Origin: Photobacterium profundum
GTDB lineage: Bacteria; Pseudomonadota; Gammaproteobacteria; Enterobacterales; Vibrionaceae
Assembly: GCF_003026285.1 (NCBI RefSeq)
Contig: NZ_PYOD01000003.1
Coordinates: forward strand, 1-64,000
Direction: 5' to 3'
Length of the DNA stretch: 64,000 bases
In this document: positions 44,525 through 54,727 of the stretch, in pieces
Position numbering within the stretch: position 1 is the first letter of the stretch
Layout of the letters: each line of letters opens with the position of its first letter
The notes under the pieces: generated by a model
Seen by the model: the letters and a program-made list of their open reading frames with translations, nothing else
Databases searched by the model: none
Told to the model about the DNA's origin: nothing
Program-made: the position numbers and the translations under genes

Positions 44525-45862
44525 TCAACTTCTTGGTAATGGCAAGGTTATCTCTGCTTTTAGCCCACCTAATGGACTTCGGCTCAGAGTTAATTCTCCG
44601 CGGTAGCTGTGCGCAAGTTCATTTGCAATATTGAGCCCTAGGCCTGTTCCTGGGGTACTTTCATCTAATCGAATACCCCGCTTTAGTGCTTCATTGCATT
44701 CATCTTCAGCGATACCGGGCCCGTCATCTTCAATCACAATGCTCACTGTGTCAGTATCGACAGATTGCTGATGTACGCGAATTAAACTATTTGCCCATTT
44801 GTAGCTATTTTCAATAAGGTTTCCCACTATTTCATCGAGATCTCGCTTTTCAACCGCGATACTCAAATTACTGTCTAACTCGTTGACCAATATCACTTCA
44901 CGGTGTGAATAAATTTTATCCATGGCCATAGAGATGGCATCGACACGGGATGATGGGGCTGTTTTGGCCGTTAGAATATTTGCAGCGCCAGCCATACGTG
45001 CTCTGCCTAAGTGATAATCAATATGCTGTTGTAATTGCAGTAAAGCAGGGGTTAACTTTGTTTTATCTGCGTCGTTTAGCAGGGCGACTTCATTGTTTAA
45101 TATGGCTATAGGTGTTTTAAGTGCATGAGAAAGGTTCCCTGAATGGTTACGGGCACGTTCTAGTAGTTCCTGATAATGGAATAGCAGTGCATTTAGGTCA
45201 TCGATAACAGGTTTAACTTCTGTCGGATAAACGCCTGTTAATTCAGTAAGCTCACCATTTCGTACTTTTTTTAAGTTCTGTTGGAGCTTTCTTAGAGGAG
45301 ATAACGACCAGCTAACTTGCAACCACGTTAACGCTAAAATACCGATAGCCATAATGATTAATATAAACCACAAACCATGTGTCAGTTTTTGTAATGTAGC
45401 ATTGAGTTTGTCTTTATTAATCGCTACCGATAAATTGACGGGATCATCCGTTTCTGGCAGAAAGAACTCTCGGCTGATCACAATTAAAGGTTGTTTATTA
45501 GGCCCAATAAAACCTTCTTTTTTATTGCCTCGAATGCGGGTATCCCACAGGGAACGAGAACGTAATTGTTGGTCTTTGATAGTCAGCGACCAATATAATC
45601 CGCTGTAGGGCGATTCAAAGAGAGGATTGGAGAGCTTGCCTGATAATGACATTTTACCGTCGGGGGTAACATCTACAAGCGCTGTAAGTTGATCAAGATA
45701 AAGCTTGAGTTGTTGTTCTTCTTGACCGACTAGGTAAGTTTTTATGAAACTCGGAACAAGATAACCGGCAGAAAGCGTAATTACAATAAGCCAAGCAGCC
45801 GCTGCGATAAGTAAACGGCTACGAAGGCTAGGAAGTCGTTTTTCAATCGTGTTAATTGGCAT
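44525..45862 (-). CDS. Sensor histidine kinase, PhoQ/CarS-like
   Basis: 445-aa membrane kinase. TM1 is near residues 14-36, a periplasmic sensor of about 130 residues follows, then TM2 near 165-185, a HAMP segment, the H-box GNLSHALKTPIAIL (autophosphorylated His) and the ATPase domain with EIVGNLIENSYKWA (N-box) and EDDGPGIAEDE / GTGLGLNIA (G-boxes). The H-box and N-box resemble PhoQ. Its ATG overlaps the response regulator stop by 11 bases. Signal unknown; cationic peptides or divalent cations are a family guess. Confidence 0.9.
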   Translation of the reverse strand: MPINTIEKRLPSLRSRLLIAAAAWLIVITLSAGYLVPSFIKTYLVGQEEQQLKLYLDQLTALVDVTPDGKMSLSGKLSNPLFESPYSGLYWSLTIKDQQLRSRSLWDTRIRGNKKEGFIGPNKQPLIVISREFFLPETDDPVNLSVAINKDKLNATLQKLTHGLWFILIIMAIGILALTWLQVSWSLSPLRKLQQNLKKVRNGELTELTGVYPTEVKPVIDDLNALLFHYQELLERARNHSGNLSHALKTPIAILNNEVALLNDADKTKLTPALLQLQQHIDYHLGRARMAGAANILTAKTAPSSRVDAISMAMDKIYSHREVILVNELDSNLSIAVEKRDLDEIVGNLIENSYKWANSLIRVHQQSVDTDTVSIVIEDDGPGIAEDECNEALKRGIRLDESTPGTGLGLNIANELAHSYRGELTLSRSPLGGLKAEITLPLPRS

Positions 45863-46511
45863 TGATACGGTATCCGAGACCGCGAACTGTCTTGATAACA
45901 TCATTGCCGATCTTACGGCGAATACGACCAATAAAGACTTCAATCGTATTAGAGTCACGATCAAAATCTTGCTTATAAATGTGCTCGACCAATTCCGTTC
46001 TTGAAATCACTTTATCAGTATTATGCATAAGGTAAGACAGTACCTTAAATTCTAACGCCGTAAGATCGACGACTTGGCCTTGCCACAATACGTTTGATGT
46101 CCGCGTATCTAAACTTAATTCTTGGACTTGAATAACAGGGGACGCATTACCCGTTGAACGGCGTAGCTGGGCACGTAAACGTGCGATTAACTCAACCATC
46201 TGAAAAGGTTTGGTGAGGTAATCATCGGCCCCTGCATTTAACCCTTCAACACGTTGGGTAAGCTCATTACGCGCACTTAGAATAACAACTGGCGTATTCA
46301 CGTTTTCATCTCGAATACTTTTTAATACCGTTAAACCGTCAAGTTTTGGTAAGCCTAAATCGAGAACGATAACATCCCAAGGTTCAGATGTTGCACGGTA
46401 TAGGGCATCAATCCCATCACTTGAAAGTTCTGCAATCCAACCGTTGCTTTCTAAACCATCAATGATTTGCTCACCAAGGATAATTTCGTCTTCAACTACT
46501 AATATTTTCAT
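45852..46511 (-). CDS. OmpR/PhoP-family response regulator
   Basis: 219 aa. The receiver domain (1-115) has the acidic pocket in VVEDE, the phospho-acceptor Asp51 in VIVLDLGLPKLDG and the conserved Lys in YLTKPF. The C-terminal winged helix (about 130-219) ends GRIRRKIGNDVIKTVRGLGYRI, typical of OmpR. The start overlaps the PepSY gene stop (ATGA) and its stop overlaps the kinase start. Confidence 0.93.
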   Translation of the reverse strand: MKILVVEDEIILGEQIIDGLESNGWIAELSSDGIDALYRATSEPWDVIVLDLGLPKLDGLTVLKSIRDENVNTPVVILSARNELTQRVEGLNAGADDYLTKPFQMVELIARLRAQLRRSTGNASPVIQVQELSLDTRTSNVLWQGQVVDLTALEFKVLSYLMHNTDKVISRTELVEHIYKQDFDRDSNTIEVFIGRIRRKIGNDVIKTVRGLGYRINAN

Positions 46512-46858
46512 TCGTTCACCTTGATGATATTTTCTAGCCCACGACCTTTAATTTCGATAATGGTAAGTGTACGGGCTTCATATTCGACTTTTACGATATT
46601 GTTGTTTGGGTCAATCAGTTTTAACTCATACACCCATACATCATCATCTTCGTCTAACTCTACTTTTATAATGCGACCATTAAGTTGCTTGGCAACCTTT
46701 TCTTGTAACGCGGAAAAAGGTTGAATCAACCCTTGTTGAACGGCATGCATTACTTCGTCGTGATCTTCATCAATTTCAAGCTGCGGGGCAGCATTGACAT
46801 GAAAAGCCAATAAAAAGAGGAAACAGAAAATGTATAGAAATCTATTATATTTTTTCAT
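46508..46858 (-). CDS. Periplasmic PepSY-domain protein
   Basis: 116 aa with a signal peptide ending NAA, then a PepSY-like domain: MHAVQQGLIQPFSALQEKV and the beta hairpins VYELKLID and VEYEARTLTIIEIKG. Related proteins are encoded next to two-component systems and may modulate the sensor. It is first in the operon and overlaps the regulator by ATGA. Longer starts upstream are rejected because the signal peptide begins here. Ribosome-binding site weak. Confidence 0.85.
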   Translation of the reverse strand: MKKYNRFLYIFCFLFLLAFHVNAAPQLEIDEDHDEVMHAVQQGLIQPFSALQEKVAKQLNGRIIKVELDEDDDVWVYELKLIDPNNNIVKVEYEARTLTIIEIKGRGLENIIKVNE

Positions 46859-47070
46859 ATTTGTAGTGTAATCGAAGTGCCATGAACTGAAAATGAATAG
46901 ATGATTAAACTGTAGCCCTTTGTTGAATAAACTGAAGCTGATATTAACTTTGGGTGATTCTGGGGTGATCACGGTTAATAGAAGGCGTAATACGGCGTCT
47001 GTATCTTAAATAGTACATTTGTCATATATGTCACGGTTTGGTTGTACAGATGTAATGATGTGTAAGTTAA

Positions 47071-47113
47071 TTGATCTCAATCATGACTGGGTGTTAGTTG
47101 CATTTAATATACT
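47071..47113 (+). promoter_or_regulatory. FNR-type class II promoter of the nos cluster
   Basis: TTGATCTCAATCAT (47071-47084) matches the FNR/DNR consensus TTGAT-N4-ATCAA in 9 of 10 positions. A -10-like TATACT lies at 47108-47113, so the box centre falls about 41-42 bases before the expected start near 47119, the class II activator position. Anaerobic activation of nosR is thereby predicted. Confidence 0.75.
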
Positions 47114-47156
47114 TCATTTGGTGACTTAGGCGAAAGTACTATCTGGGAGTTCGTTG

Positions 47157-49289
47157 GTGCAAAAGATTAGCTTATTCAGAACAACTATTTTTCGTGCGTT
47201 CTTATTCCTTTTGCTCTTTATGGGAGGGGTAGCACCAGCAAGTGCATTGTTTGTTAGTCCGCCAAAGGATCCTATCCCCCTCATCAAAAAAAACTTTCCC
47301 AGCGCAACAAAAATTGCTGAAAAACAAGGGGAAATTCCTGTCTGGCGGATCTACAAAGATCAAGACATTATCGGCTATGCTTTTGAAACCAATGATGTCG
47401 CTAAAATCCCGGCCTATTCCGGTGAGCCGGTTAATATGCTGGTGGCTATCGATCCGCAAGGTAACTACCTGACTGCCAAAGTGCTGGAACACCATGAACC
47501 GATTATTTTAGCGGGTATTCCAGAGAAGAAATTGTGGGCCTTTGCTGATCAATACACTGGCTTATCGGTGAAGGACAGAATCAAAGTTGGTGGTAATAAG
47601 AGCGAGGGCTATGTTGCCGTTGATGGCTTGTCAGGCGCAACTGTTACAGTCATGGTGATGAATGTTGCCGTTACTAAAGCGGCAACAAAAGTGGCTCAGT
47701 CACTAGGAATTATTAAAAAGCAGCAAACCATCATCCAGCCTCCATCGACCATCTATCAAGATCAGTTTGAAAAAGCAGACTGGCTTCAGTTAACGGGGGA
47801 TGGTTCGATACGCAAGCTCTACCTGACCAATGAAAAAATTGATGAAGCCTTTATAGGCACAGAGGCTGAGCATATTGGTAATATCCCTGCGGATCAAAAG
47901 CAGGGTATGTTTGCTGAAATCTATTTTGCGCTTGCTGATGTGCCAACGATTGGGCGTAACTTGTTCGGTGATGCAGATTATGAGTGGTTAATGCAATCAC
48001 TGAAACCGGGCGAGCATCTACTCGTCGTATTGGGTAATGGTTACTCGTTCAAGGGGTCAGGTTATGTGCGGGGAGGGATCTTTGATCGTCTCCAGATTCA
48101 TCAAAATGAGAATGCGATTTCATTTCGTGATCTAGACCACAACCGTATTACGGATCTGTATATTGCAGGGGCGCCAGCGTTTAAAGAAATGTCGGTGTTC
48201 CGAGTGCAGGCGCATCATGAACTTGATCCGGGATCAAGTTGGCAGCTTGAATTGTTGGTTCGACGCCAGACTGGCCCGGTCGACAGCCTGTTCACCAGCT
48301 TTAAAGGTAGTTACGACATGTTGGAGAAATATGTCGATACGCCGCCAGCAATTGTCCCTGAGCCTGAACTCTCACTGACCCAACAAGTATGGAAAGAGCG
48401 CCAGCTCGAAGTCATGATACTCCTTGCTTTGCTGAGTGTTTTGCTGCTGATCCTGTTCTTCCAGGATGTATTGGTTCGCCATCCCACCTTTATGCATAAC
48501 TTACGTCATGGCTTCTTGGTGGTAACTGTCGTGTTTATTGGCTGGTCATGGGGCGGACAGTTGTCTGTGGTGAATGTCTTCACATTTTTGCAGGCATTGA
48601 TGAGCGATTTTTCCTGGGATCTTTTCTTACTCGATCCGATTATTTTCATCTTATGGTGTGCTGCTGCTGTGACCATTTTATTGTGGGGACGCGCTGTTTA
48701 CTGTGGTTGGTTATGCCCGTTCGGAGCCTTGCAGGAACTGGTTAATCAACTTGCCCGCCATTTCAAAATTCCACAATTCGAATTGCCTTATGCCGTGCAT
48801 GAACGTTTGTGGACTATCAAATATCTTATTTTATTAGGTTTGTTCGGAATTTCGCTCGATTCGTTATCAATGGCTGAGCAGTTTGCCGAAATTGAACCGT
48901 TTAAAACCACTTTCTTATTGAAGTTTGATCGTGAATGGCCATTTGTTGCCTGGGCTGCATTCCTGATCTTGTTGAATCTTTTTAACCGAAAAACCTTTTG
49001 TCGCTACTTATGTCCATTAGGCGCCGCACTGTCGGTCACAAATAACGTGCGTTTATTTAATTGGTTGAAACGTCGCCCTGACTGTGGAACGCCTTGTAAG
49101 ACATGCGCGAAAGAGTGTGAAATCCAGGCAATTCAGCCAGATGGTGTGATCAACATGCGTGAATGTCATTACTGTCTAGACTGCCAGATCACCTATTACA
49201 ACGAAGAAAAATGTCCACCACTTAAGAAGCTGGCACACAAAAAACGCCGAAACAAGGATCAAGATATTCCAGTCGTCGTTACAGAGTAA
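47157..49289 (+). CDS. nosR: NosR, membrane flavoprotein and iron-sulfur regulator of N2O reduction
   Basis: 710-aa electron-donating protein for nitrous oxide reductase maturation or activity. A signal-like first helix leads to a periplasmic FMN-binding domain (about 60-180) with the flavinylation motif DGLSGAT. Several helices follow (from about 410), then the NapH-like part with CGWLCPFGALQE and CRYLCPLGAA, and a C-terminal ferredoxin-like cluster CGTPCKTCAKEC and CHYCLDCQ. GGGAG lies seven bases before the chosen GTG; a TTG one codon earlier is the alternative. It heads the nos cluster. Confidence 0.95.
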   Translation: MQKISLFRTTIFRAFLFLLLFMGGVAPASALFVSPPKDPIPLIKKNFPSATKIAEKQGEIPVWRIYKDQDIIGYAFETNDVAKIPAYSGEPVNMLVAIDPQGNYLTAKVLEHHEPIILAGIPEKKLWAFADQYTGLSVKDRIKVGGNKSEGYVAVDGLSGATVTVMVMNVAVTKAATKVAQSLGIIKKQQTIIQPPSTIYQDQFEKADWLQLTGDGSIRKLYLTNEKIDEAFIGTEAEHIGNIPADQKQGMFAEIYFALADVPTIGRNLFGDADYEWLMQSLKPGEHLLVVLGNGYSFKGSGYVRGGIFDRLQIHQNENAISFRDLDHNRITDLYIAGAPAFKEMSVFRVQAHHELDPGSSWQLELLVRRQTGPVDSLFTSFKGSYDMLEKYVDTPPAIVPEPELSLTQQVWKERQLEVMILLALLSVLLLILFFQDVLVRHPTFMHNLRHGFLVVTVVFIGWSWGGQLSVVNVFTFLQALMSDFSWDLFLLDPIIFILWCAAAVTILLWGRAVYCGWLCPFGALQELVNQLARHFKIPQFELPYAVHERLWTIKYLILLGLFGISLDSLSMAEQFAEIEPFKTTFLLKFDREWPFVAWAAFLILLNLFNRKTFCRYLCPLGAALSVTNNVRLFNWLKRRPDCGTPCKTCAKECEIQAIQPDGVINMRECHYCLDCQITYYNEEKCPPLKKLAHKKRRNKDQDIPVVVTE

Positions 49290-49410
49290 GTACCAAATAG
49301 TGATGAAATAACGTGAAAAGCAAGAAGGAATACAGCGTAGCTGATGTACGTGACACTACATATATTAACAATCGTAGTTGCGTCAATAATAACGGTATGG
49401 AGAGCCAACC

Positions 49411-51315
49411 ATGAGTGATAATAAGAACAATGATCTGATAGAGCAACCTAACCAAGATACATTGCCAAACAAAGAACGACGTAAGTTTTTTGGTAAAACT
49501 GCCGCTATCGGTATTGGCGCGGCAGTCGCTCCGATGTCAGCTGCGATGTTTGCTTCAATGGCACAAGCCAAGGCAGCAGAAGCGGCTAACAGTCCGTTTG
49601 TTCATCCTGGCGATTTAGATGAATACTATGGTTTCTGGAGTGGTGGTCATTCCGGTGAAGTACGTATTATGGGTTTGCCATCAATGCGTGAGTTAATGCG
49701 CATACCGGTATTTAACATTGATAGTGCTACCGGATGGGGTTTAACCAACGAAAGTAAACGTATCAAAGGCGACAGTGTTGATGTTTTGGCTGGTGATTCC
49801 CACCACCCTCATATGAGCATGACAGACGGTCGATACAATGGTAAATATGTATTCATCAACGACAAAGCCAACAGTCGGGTTGCTCGTATTCGTTGTAATG
49901 TAATGAAAACCGACAAAATGATCACCGTTCCGAATGTTCAGGCGATTCACGGATTACGGGTACAAAAAGTACCTGAGACCAAGTACGTGATCTGTAACGG
50001 GGAATTTGAAATCCCGATGAACAACGATGGCAAGGCGACACTGGAAGATGTCAGTACCTACCGTTCTCTGTTTAACGTGATTGACGCCGAGAAAATGGAA
50101 GTGGCATTCCAGGTAATGGTTGATGGCAACCTTGATAACACTGATGCCGACTACGACGGTAAGTATTTCGCGTCGACAAGCTACAACTCTGAAATGGGTA
50201 TGACACTGGGTGAAATGATTACCCCAGAGCGAGACCACGTTGTTGTTTTCAATCTGGCGCGTTGTGAAGCTGCTCTAAAAGCAGGTCAATTCAAAACTTA
50301 CAATGACAATAATGTTCCTGTTCTTGATGGCCGTAAAGGTTCGGAACTCACTCGTTACATTCCTGTACCAAAATCTCCGCACGGACTGAATACATCTTCA
50401 GATGGTAAGTATTTTGTGGCTAACGGCAAGCTATCGCCAACAGTTTCGATTATTGCAATCAACAAGCTTGATGATCTGTTCAGTGACAAAATTAAGCCTC
50501 GTGACACTATCGTCGCAGAGCCTGAAGTGGGTCTCGGTCCTCTCCATACCGCCTTTGATAACCGTGGTAACGCATACACGACGTTGTTCCTTGATAGTCA
50601 GATTGCAAAATGGAATGTAGAAGATGCAATCAAAGCTTACAATGGAGAGAAAGTAAACTATATCCGTCAAAAGCTAGATGTGCATTATCAACCTGGTCAC
50701 AACCATACCTCTCAAGGGGAAACTCGTGATGCAGATGGTAAATGGCTTGTTTCTCTCTGTAAGTTCTCTAAAGACCGCTTCTTACCTGTTGGTCCACTAC
50801 GTCCTGAGAATGATCAACTAATTGATATCTCAGGCGATGAGATGAAGTTGGTGCATGACGGCCCGACGTTTGCAGAACCCCATGACTGTATAATTGTTCA
50901 CCGTAGCAAGGTGAAGCCACAGAAACTCTGGACCCGTGATGATCCAATCTTTGCAGAAACACTGGCAATGGCAAAGAAAGACGGCGTCGATGTAATGACT
51001 CAAAGTAAAGTGATCCGTGATGGCAACAAGGTACGTGTTTATATGACCTCGGTCGCACCTAACTTCGGGCTCACTGAATTCAAGGTAAAACTGGGCGATG
51101 AAGTCACCATGATTGTCACTAATCTGGACATGGTGGAAGATGTTACACACGGTTTCTGTATGACTAACCATGGCGTTCAGATGGAAGTTGGTCCACAGGC
51201 AACGTCATCCGTTACCTTTATTGCCAATAAACCTGGGGTTCAGTGGTACTACTGTAACTGGTTCTGCCACGCACTCCACATGGAGATGCGAGGCCGTATG
51301 CTGGTTGAGGCCTAA
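49411..51315 (+). CDS. nosZ: Nitrous oxide reductase, clade I
   Basis: 634-aa periplasmic copper enzyme reducing N2O to N2. The N-terminus carries a Tat signal with [15 protein letters not shown] (twin Arg) and an AQA-type cleavage site. The beta-propeller has the CuZ-ligand His residues in [36 protein letters not shown] and EPHDC. The CuA domain ends with His580 in VTHGF, Cys615 and Cys619 in YYCNWFC, His623 and Met626, matching the P. stutzeri arrangement. Located 121 bases after nosR; a hairpin follows. Confidence 0.98.
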   Translation: MSDNKNNDLIEQPNQDTLPNKERRKFFGKTAAIGIGAAVAPMSAAMFASMAQAKAAEAANSPFVHPGDLDEYYGFWSGGHSGEVRIMGLPSMRELMRIPVFNIDSATGWGLTNESKRIKGDSVDVLAGDSHHPHMSMTDGRYNGKYVFINDKANSRVARIRCNVMKTDKMITVPNVQAIHGLRVQKVPETKYVICNGEFEIPMNNDGKATLEDVSTYRSLFNVIDAEKMEVAFQVMVDGNLDNTDADYDGKYFASTSYNSEMGMTLGEMITPERDHVVVFNLARCEAALKAGQFKTYNDNNVPVLDGRKGSELTRYIPVPKSPHGLNTSSDGKYFVANGKLSPTVSIIAINKLDDLFSDKIKPRDTIVAEPEVGLGPLHTAFDNRGNAYTTLFLDSQIAKWNVEDAIKAYNGEKVNYIRQKLDVHYQPGHNHTSQGETRDADGKWLVSLCKFSKDRFLPVGPLRPENDQLIDISGDEMKLVHDGPTFAEPHDCIIVHRSKVKPQKLWTRDDPIFAETLAMAKKDGVDVMTQSKVIRDGNKVRVYMTSVAPNFGLTEFKVKLGDEVTMIVTNLDMVEDVTHGFCMTNHGVQMEVGPQATSSVTFIANKPGVQWYYCNWFCHALHMEMRGRMLVEA

Positions 51316-51356
51316 TATGCTGAATCGGTATAGCCTGAACAGCTAGCAGGACCGAC

Positions 51357-51381
51357 AAAGTGCCATTCAAGTTGGCACTTT
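51357..51381 (+). terminator. Hairpin between nosZ and nosD
   Basis: Perfect 9-bp stem AAAGTGCCA / TGGCACTTT with a 7-base loop. The following sequence has only a weak T stretch, so it could reduce rather than block transcription, or stabilise the nosZ message 3' end. Confidence 0.65.
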
Positions 51382-51500
51382 GTTACCTTTCTTCATATAG
51401 CTTAGTCAGTATGTAGCTTATTTATTATGTACTGGTCTTTTGCATCATCACCTTTGTGCTTTTATCTTTTGAGTCGTAGTAGGGAAGTTAAAAACAGTCG

Positions 51501-52820
51501 ATGATTAAACCAATAATTACACTAATAGTGCTGTTTTGTCTCCAGCCTGTAGCGTTTGCCAAAACCTATCAGGTAATGGCTGACGACAACTTGCAAGTGG
51601 TGCTGGATTCGGTGTCGGATGGCGATGTTGTGTCATTGGCTTCGGGTGAATATTTGGGTAACTTTGTTCTTAGTCATGCCATTACTCTAATCGGAAATAG
51701 CACAGCTACCATCAATGCCGGCGGACAGGGGCACGCTCTGCAGATCAAAAACTCCGATATCCTGATTGAGGGTCTAACCATCATTAATTGGGGCAGTGAT
51801 TTAACAGAGCAAAACGCCGGTATCTATTCGGACAAGCAAGCCAACAACCTGATCATTCGCAATAACAAACTGCAGGGTGACGGTTTCGGTATTTGGTTAC
51901 AGGACGGGAAACATATCAAGGTTGAAGGTAACGAGATTGAGGGTAACCCCAAGCTACGTTCGGCCGACAGAGGAAATGGTATTCAGCTATCAAAAGTTGA
52001 ATATGTTGAGGTCACTGGCAATACGGTCAGCAAGACCCGTGATGGTTTGTACATCATTGCTAGTCAAAATAATATTTTAAAAAACAATACTATGCATGAT
52101 CTCCGTTATGGGATCCATTATATGTATTCCCATAGCAACCAAGTGCTAGACAACCTGGCCTATAACACGCGGGCGGGGTATGCATTAATGAGTTCTCGCA
52201 AGCTGATAGTATCTGGTAATGAAAGCCGTGATAGTGAAGATTACGGTTTTTTGATGAATTTTATTACCTATTCTAATATCAGCCATAATCGAATCAAGAA
52301 TGTTTGGACTAAGCCTGAAAATAAAGTCATGGGGCGTGATGGAAAGGGGCTGTTTATCTATAACTCGGGTTACAACACCATCAGCTACAACAGTATCGAC
52401 ACCGCTGAAATTGGTATTCATCTCACGGCGGGATCGGAAAATGTCAAAATCTTTGGAAATAGCTTTATTAATAACCCTGTGCAGGTGAAGTATGTTTCTA
52501 ATCGAGAGCAGGAGTGGAGTCAGGACGGTATCGGAAATTTCTGGAGTAACTACCTTGGCTGGGATCTGAACAACGATGGCAAAGGGGATACTCCGTTTGA
52601 ACCCAATGATGGGATCGATAAAGTAGTGTGGCTATATCCGGAAGCTAAGGTATTACTTGATAGCCCAGCAATCCTAATGCTGCGCTGGATACAAAAACAA
52701 TTTCCGGTACTTAAACCTGCTGGGGTAAAAGATAGCTTTCCATTAATGACAGTACCGTCTGCACCGGAAAATCATGCTCTTGACAAAATCATGCCTAAAA
52801 ACAACCAGGCTGCGGGGTAA
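51501..52820 (+). CDS. nosD: NosD, periplasmic copper-site maturation protein
   Basis: 439 aa with signal peptide ending AFA. The body is a right-handed beta-helix of repeated N-N/G-N turns (LIIRNNKL, VEVTGNTVSKTRDGLYI and so on), as in NosD. It works with the NosFY ABC complex to supply or assemble the CuZ site of NosZ. The gene starts after a 185-base gap holding the nosZ hairpin, and ends 10 bases before nosF. Confidence 0.95.
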   Translation: MIKPIITLIVLFCLQPVAFAKTYQVMADDNLQVVLDSVSDGDVVSLASGEYLGNFVLSHAITLIGNSTATINAGGQGHALQIKNSDILIEGLTIINWGSDLTEQNAGIYSDKQANNLIIRNNKLQGDGFGIWLQDGKHIKVEGNEIEGNPKLRSADRGNGIQLSKVEYVEVTGNTVSKTRDGLYIIASQNNILKNNTMHDLRYGIHYMYSHSNQVLDNLAYNTRAGYALMSSRKLIVSGNESRDSEDYGFLMNFITYSNISHNRIKNVWTKPENKVMGRDGKGLFIYNSGYNTISYNSIDTAEIGIHLTAGSENVKIFGNSFINNPVQVKYVSNREQEWSQDGIGNFWSNYLGWDLNNDGKGDTPFEPNDGIDKVVWLYPEAKVLLDSPAILMLRWIQKQFPVLKPAGVKDSFPLMTVPSAPENHALDKIMPKNNQAAG

Positions 52821-52830
52821 CAGTATAACC

Positions 52831-53823
52831 ATGACTTCTTCAATAAAATCGACCTCTCCAATTGTTTCATTACATAATACGTGCAAACACTATCAGCAGG
52901 TTGAGGCGTTAAAAAATATCAACTTGCAACTGACTGCCGGTGAAGTGCTTGGTTTGTTTGGTCACAATGGGGCAGGCAAAACGACGATGATGAAACTGAT
53001 CCTCGGCGTTACTAAAGCTAGCCACGGGGATGTAAAGATCTTCGGCGTGGATCCATTGTCAAAGCAAGCCTGGCACAGCCGTCGGAATATCGGCTATTTA
53101 CCTGAAAATGTCAGTTTTTACGATCACCTTACCGGATTGGAAGTACTGATTTATTTCTCTCGACTAAAATCGGTGAATAAAAAACAGGTCATTGCCTTAC
53201 TGGAGCAAGTCGGCTTAACCGCTGCCATGAACCGCAAGGTTAAAACCTACTCTAAAGGCATGCGGCAGCGACTGGGGTTGGCCCAGGCTTTTTTGGGTGA
53301 GCCTAAATTACTATTGCTTGATGAACCCACTGTGGGTCTTGATCCTATTGCTACGAAAGAGTTCTATCAAACGGTAGACAACCTTAAGAGTAACGGTGCC
53401 AGCATTATCCTCTGCTCCCATATCTTGCCGGGCGTGGAACAGCATATAGACAGAGCTATGATTTTGTCGGGCGGCGAGTCGCGAGCAATGGGGACTTTGA
53501 TACAGTTACGCGAGCAGGCTTGCTTACCTGTAACTATTCATATTAAGGGACTCAACGGCATACTTCGGGATGATCCAGCTCTCAATGAATTGCGGGTTAA
53601 TGACAATCAGTTATTGGTTCCGGAAAACGATAAACTGGCTGTAATCCGTAAGCTGCTCAGTTATGACCATATCAGTGATCTCCACATTGAGCCGGTCAAT
53701 TTGGCTCAGCTCTACCAGTATTATCTGAATGATGACTGCACCCCTAAATCCAAAGTGTCAAATATACCAAATGTATCAAACCAACCTGAAGCTCTTAATA
53801 GGTCGGAGGCCGTAAGTTCATGA
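52831..53823 (+). CDS. nosF: NosF, ABC transporter ATPase for NosZ maturation
   Basis: 330-aa cytosolic ATPase: Walker A GHNGAGKT, signature YSKGMRQRLGL, Walker B LLLLDEPTVGLDP. The C-terminal extension (about 215-330) is characteristic of NosF-like proteins. The start at 52831 matches the family; an in-frame ATG 19 codons upstream lies inside nosD. The stop overlaps the nosY start (ATGA). Confidence 0.94.
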   Translation: MTSSIKSTSPIVSLHNTCKHYQQVEALKNINLQLTAGEVLGLFGHNGAGKTTMMKLILGVTKASHGDVKIFGVDPLSKQAWHSRRNIGYLPENVSFYDHLTGLEVLIYFSRLKSVNKKQVIALLEQVGLTAAMNRKVKTYSKGMRQRLGLAQAFLGEPKLLLLDEPTVGLDPIATKEFYQTVDNLKSNGASIILCSHILPGVEQHIDRAMILSGGESRAMGTLIQLREQACLPVTIHIKGLNGILRDDPALNELRVNDNQLLVPENDKLAVIRKLLSYDHISDLHIEPVNLAQLYQYYLNDDCTPKSKVSNIPNVSNQPEALNRSEAVSS

Positions 53824-54638
53824 ATCCAGTTTTTGCTGTCGCGATAAAAGAGTTTCAAGACGGAATCAGAAACCGTTGGCTGATTTCCATCACGCTTATT
53901 TTTGCCGTGCTGTCTTTGGGCTTGAGCTATTACGGCTCGGTCGCATCTGGACAGCTAGGTGTAGCCTCTTTGTCATCGACGATTGCTAGCTTGTCTAGCC
54001 TCGCGGTATTTCTGATCCCGTTGATTGCGCTGTTATTAAGTTATGACAGTTTTGTCGGTGAACAGGAATCTGGCACTTTGCTGCTGTTGTTAACTTATCC
54101 TATTAGCCATAGTCAGCTGTTATTCGGTAAGTTTTTAGGTCAGGGAGCTATCATAACTCTAGCCACCTGTCTTGGTTTTGGCAGTGCTGCTTTCTTGCTG
54201 GCGATACAGTCCGATTTTGTTGATGTAGTACCTGCATTTAGCCTGTTTATTTTCACCGCCACCCTATTGGGGCTCTGCTTTATTGCAATTGCCTATGTGA
54301 TCAGCCTGTCTGTATCGGAAAAATCTAAAGCGGCAGGTATTGCATTGATGATCTGGTTCTTCTTTGTGCTGGTCTTTGATTTGGCATTGCTGGCTATTCT
54401 AGTCGGCGTTGAAGATGGATTATCACAGCAACAGCTAGTACAGCTGATGATGTTCAATCCAGCAGATTTGTTCCGATTAATAAACCTTTCAGCATTGAAT
54501 ACTGGTGATGTTAATGGCGTGCTGGCTGTTGCCATCGACCAAAGCCGCTCACAAGAAACCTTGCTTCTGATGATGAGTGGCTGGGTGGTGGCACCTTTGG
54601 CGGTTGCTTCCTTGGTATTTAGTAAGAAAAAGCTTTAA
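53820..54638 (+). CDS. nosY: NosY, ABC transporter permease for NosZ maturation
   Basis: 272-aa six-helix membrane protein. N-terminal AIKEFQDGIRNRW is the coupling segment and LLLLLTYPISHSQLLFGKFLG is typical of the ABC2/NosY family. It forms the membrane part of NosDFY. It starts within the nosF stop and precedes nosL by 89 bases. Confidence 0.94.
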   Translation: MNPVFAVAIKEFQDGIRNRWLISITLIFAVLSLGLSYYGSVASGQLGVASLSSTIASLSSLAVFLIPLIALLLSYDSFVGEQESGTLLLLLTYPISHSQLLFGKFLGQGAIITLATCLGFGSAAFLLAIQSDFVDVVPAFSLFIFTATLLGLCFIAIAYVISLSVSEKSKAAGIALMIWFFFVLVFDLALLAILVGVEDGLSQQQLVQLMMFNPADLFRLINLSALNTGDVNGVLAVAIDQSRSQETLLLMMSGWVVAPLAVASLVFSKKKL

Positions 54639-54727
54639 GAATAAAAAATCAATAAACAAGCTGGTTTAAGAGCAAATAACTCAATTTAATAAAGCATTTA
54701 ATAATTCGAATAAATAAGGAAACTATA

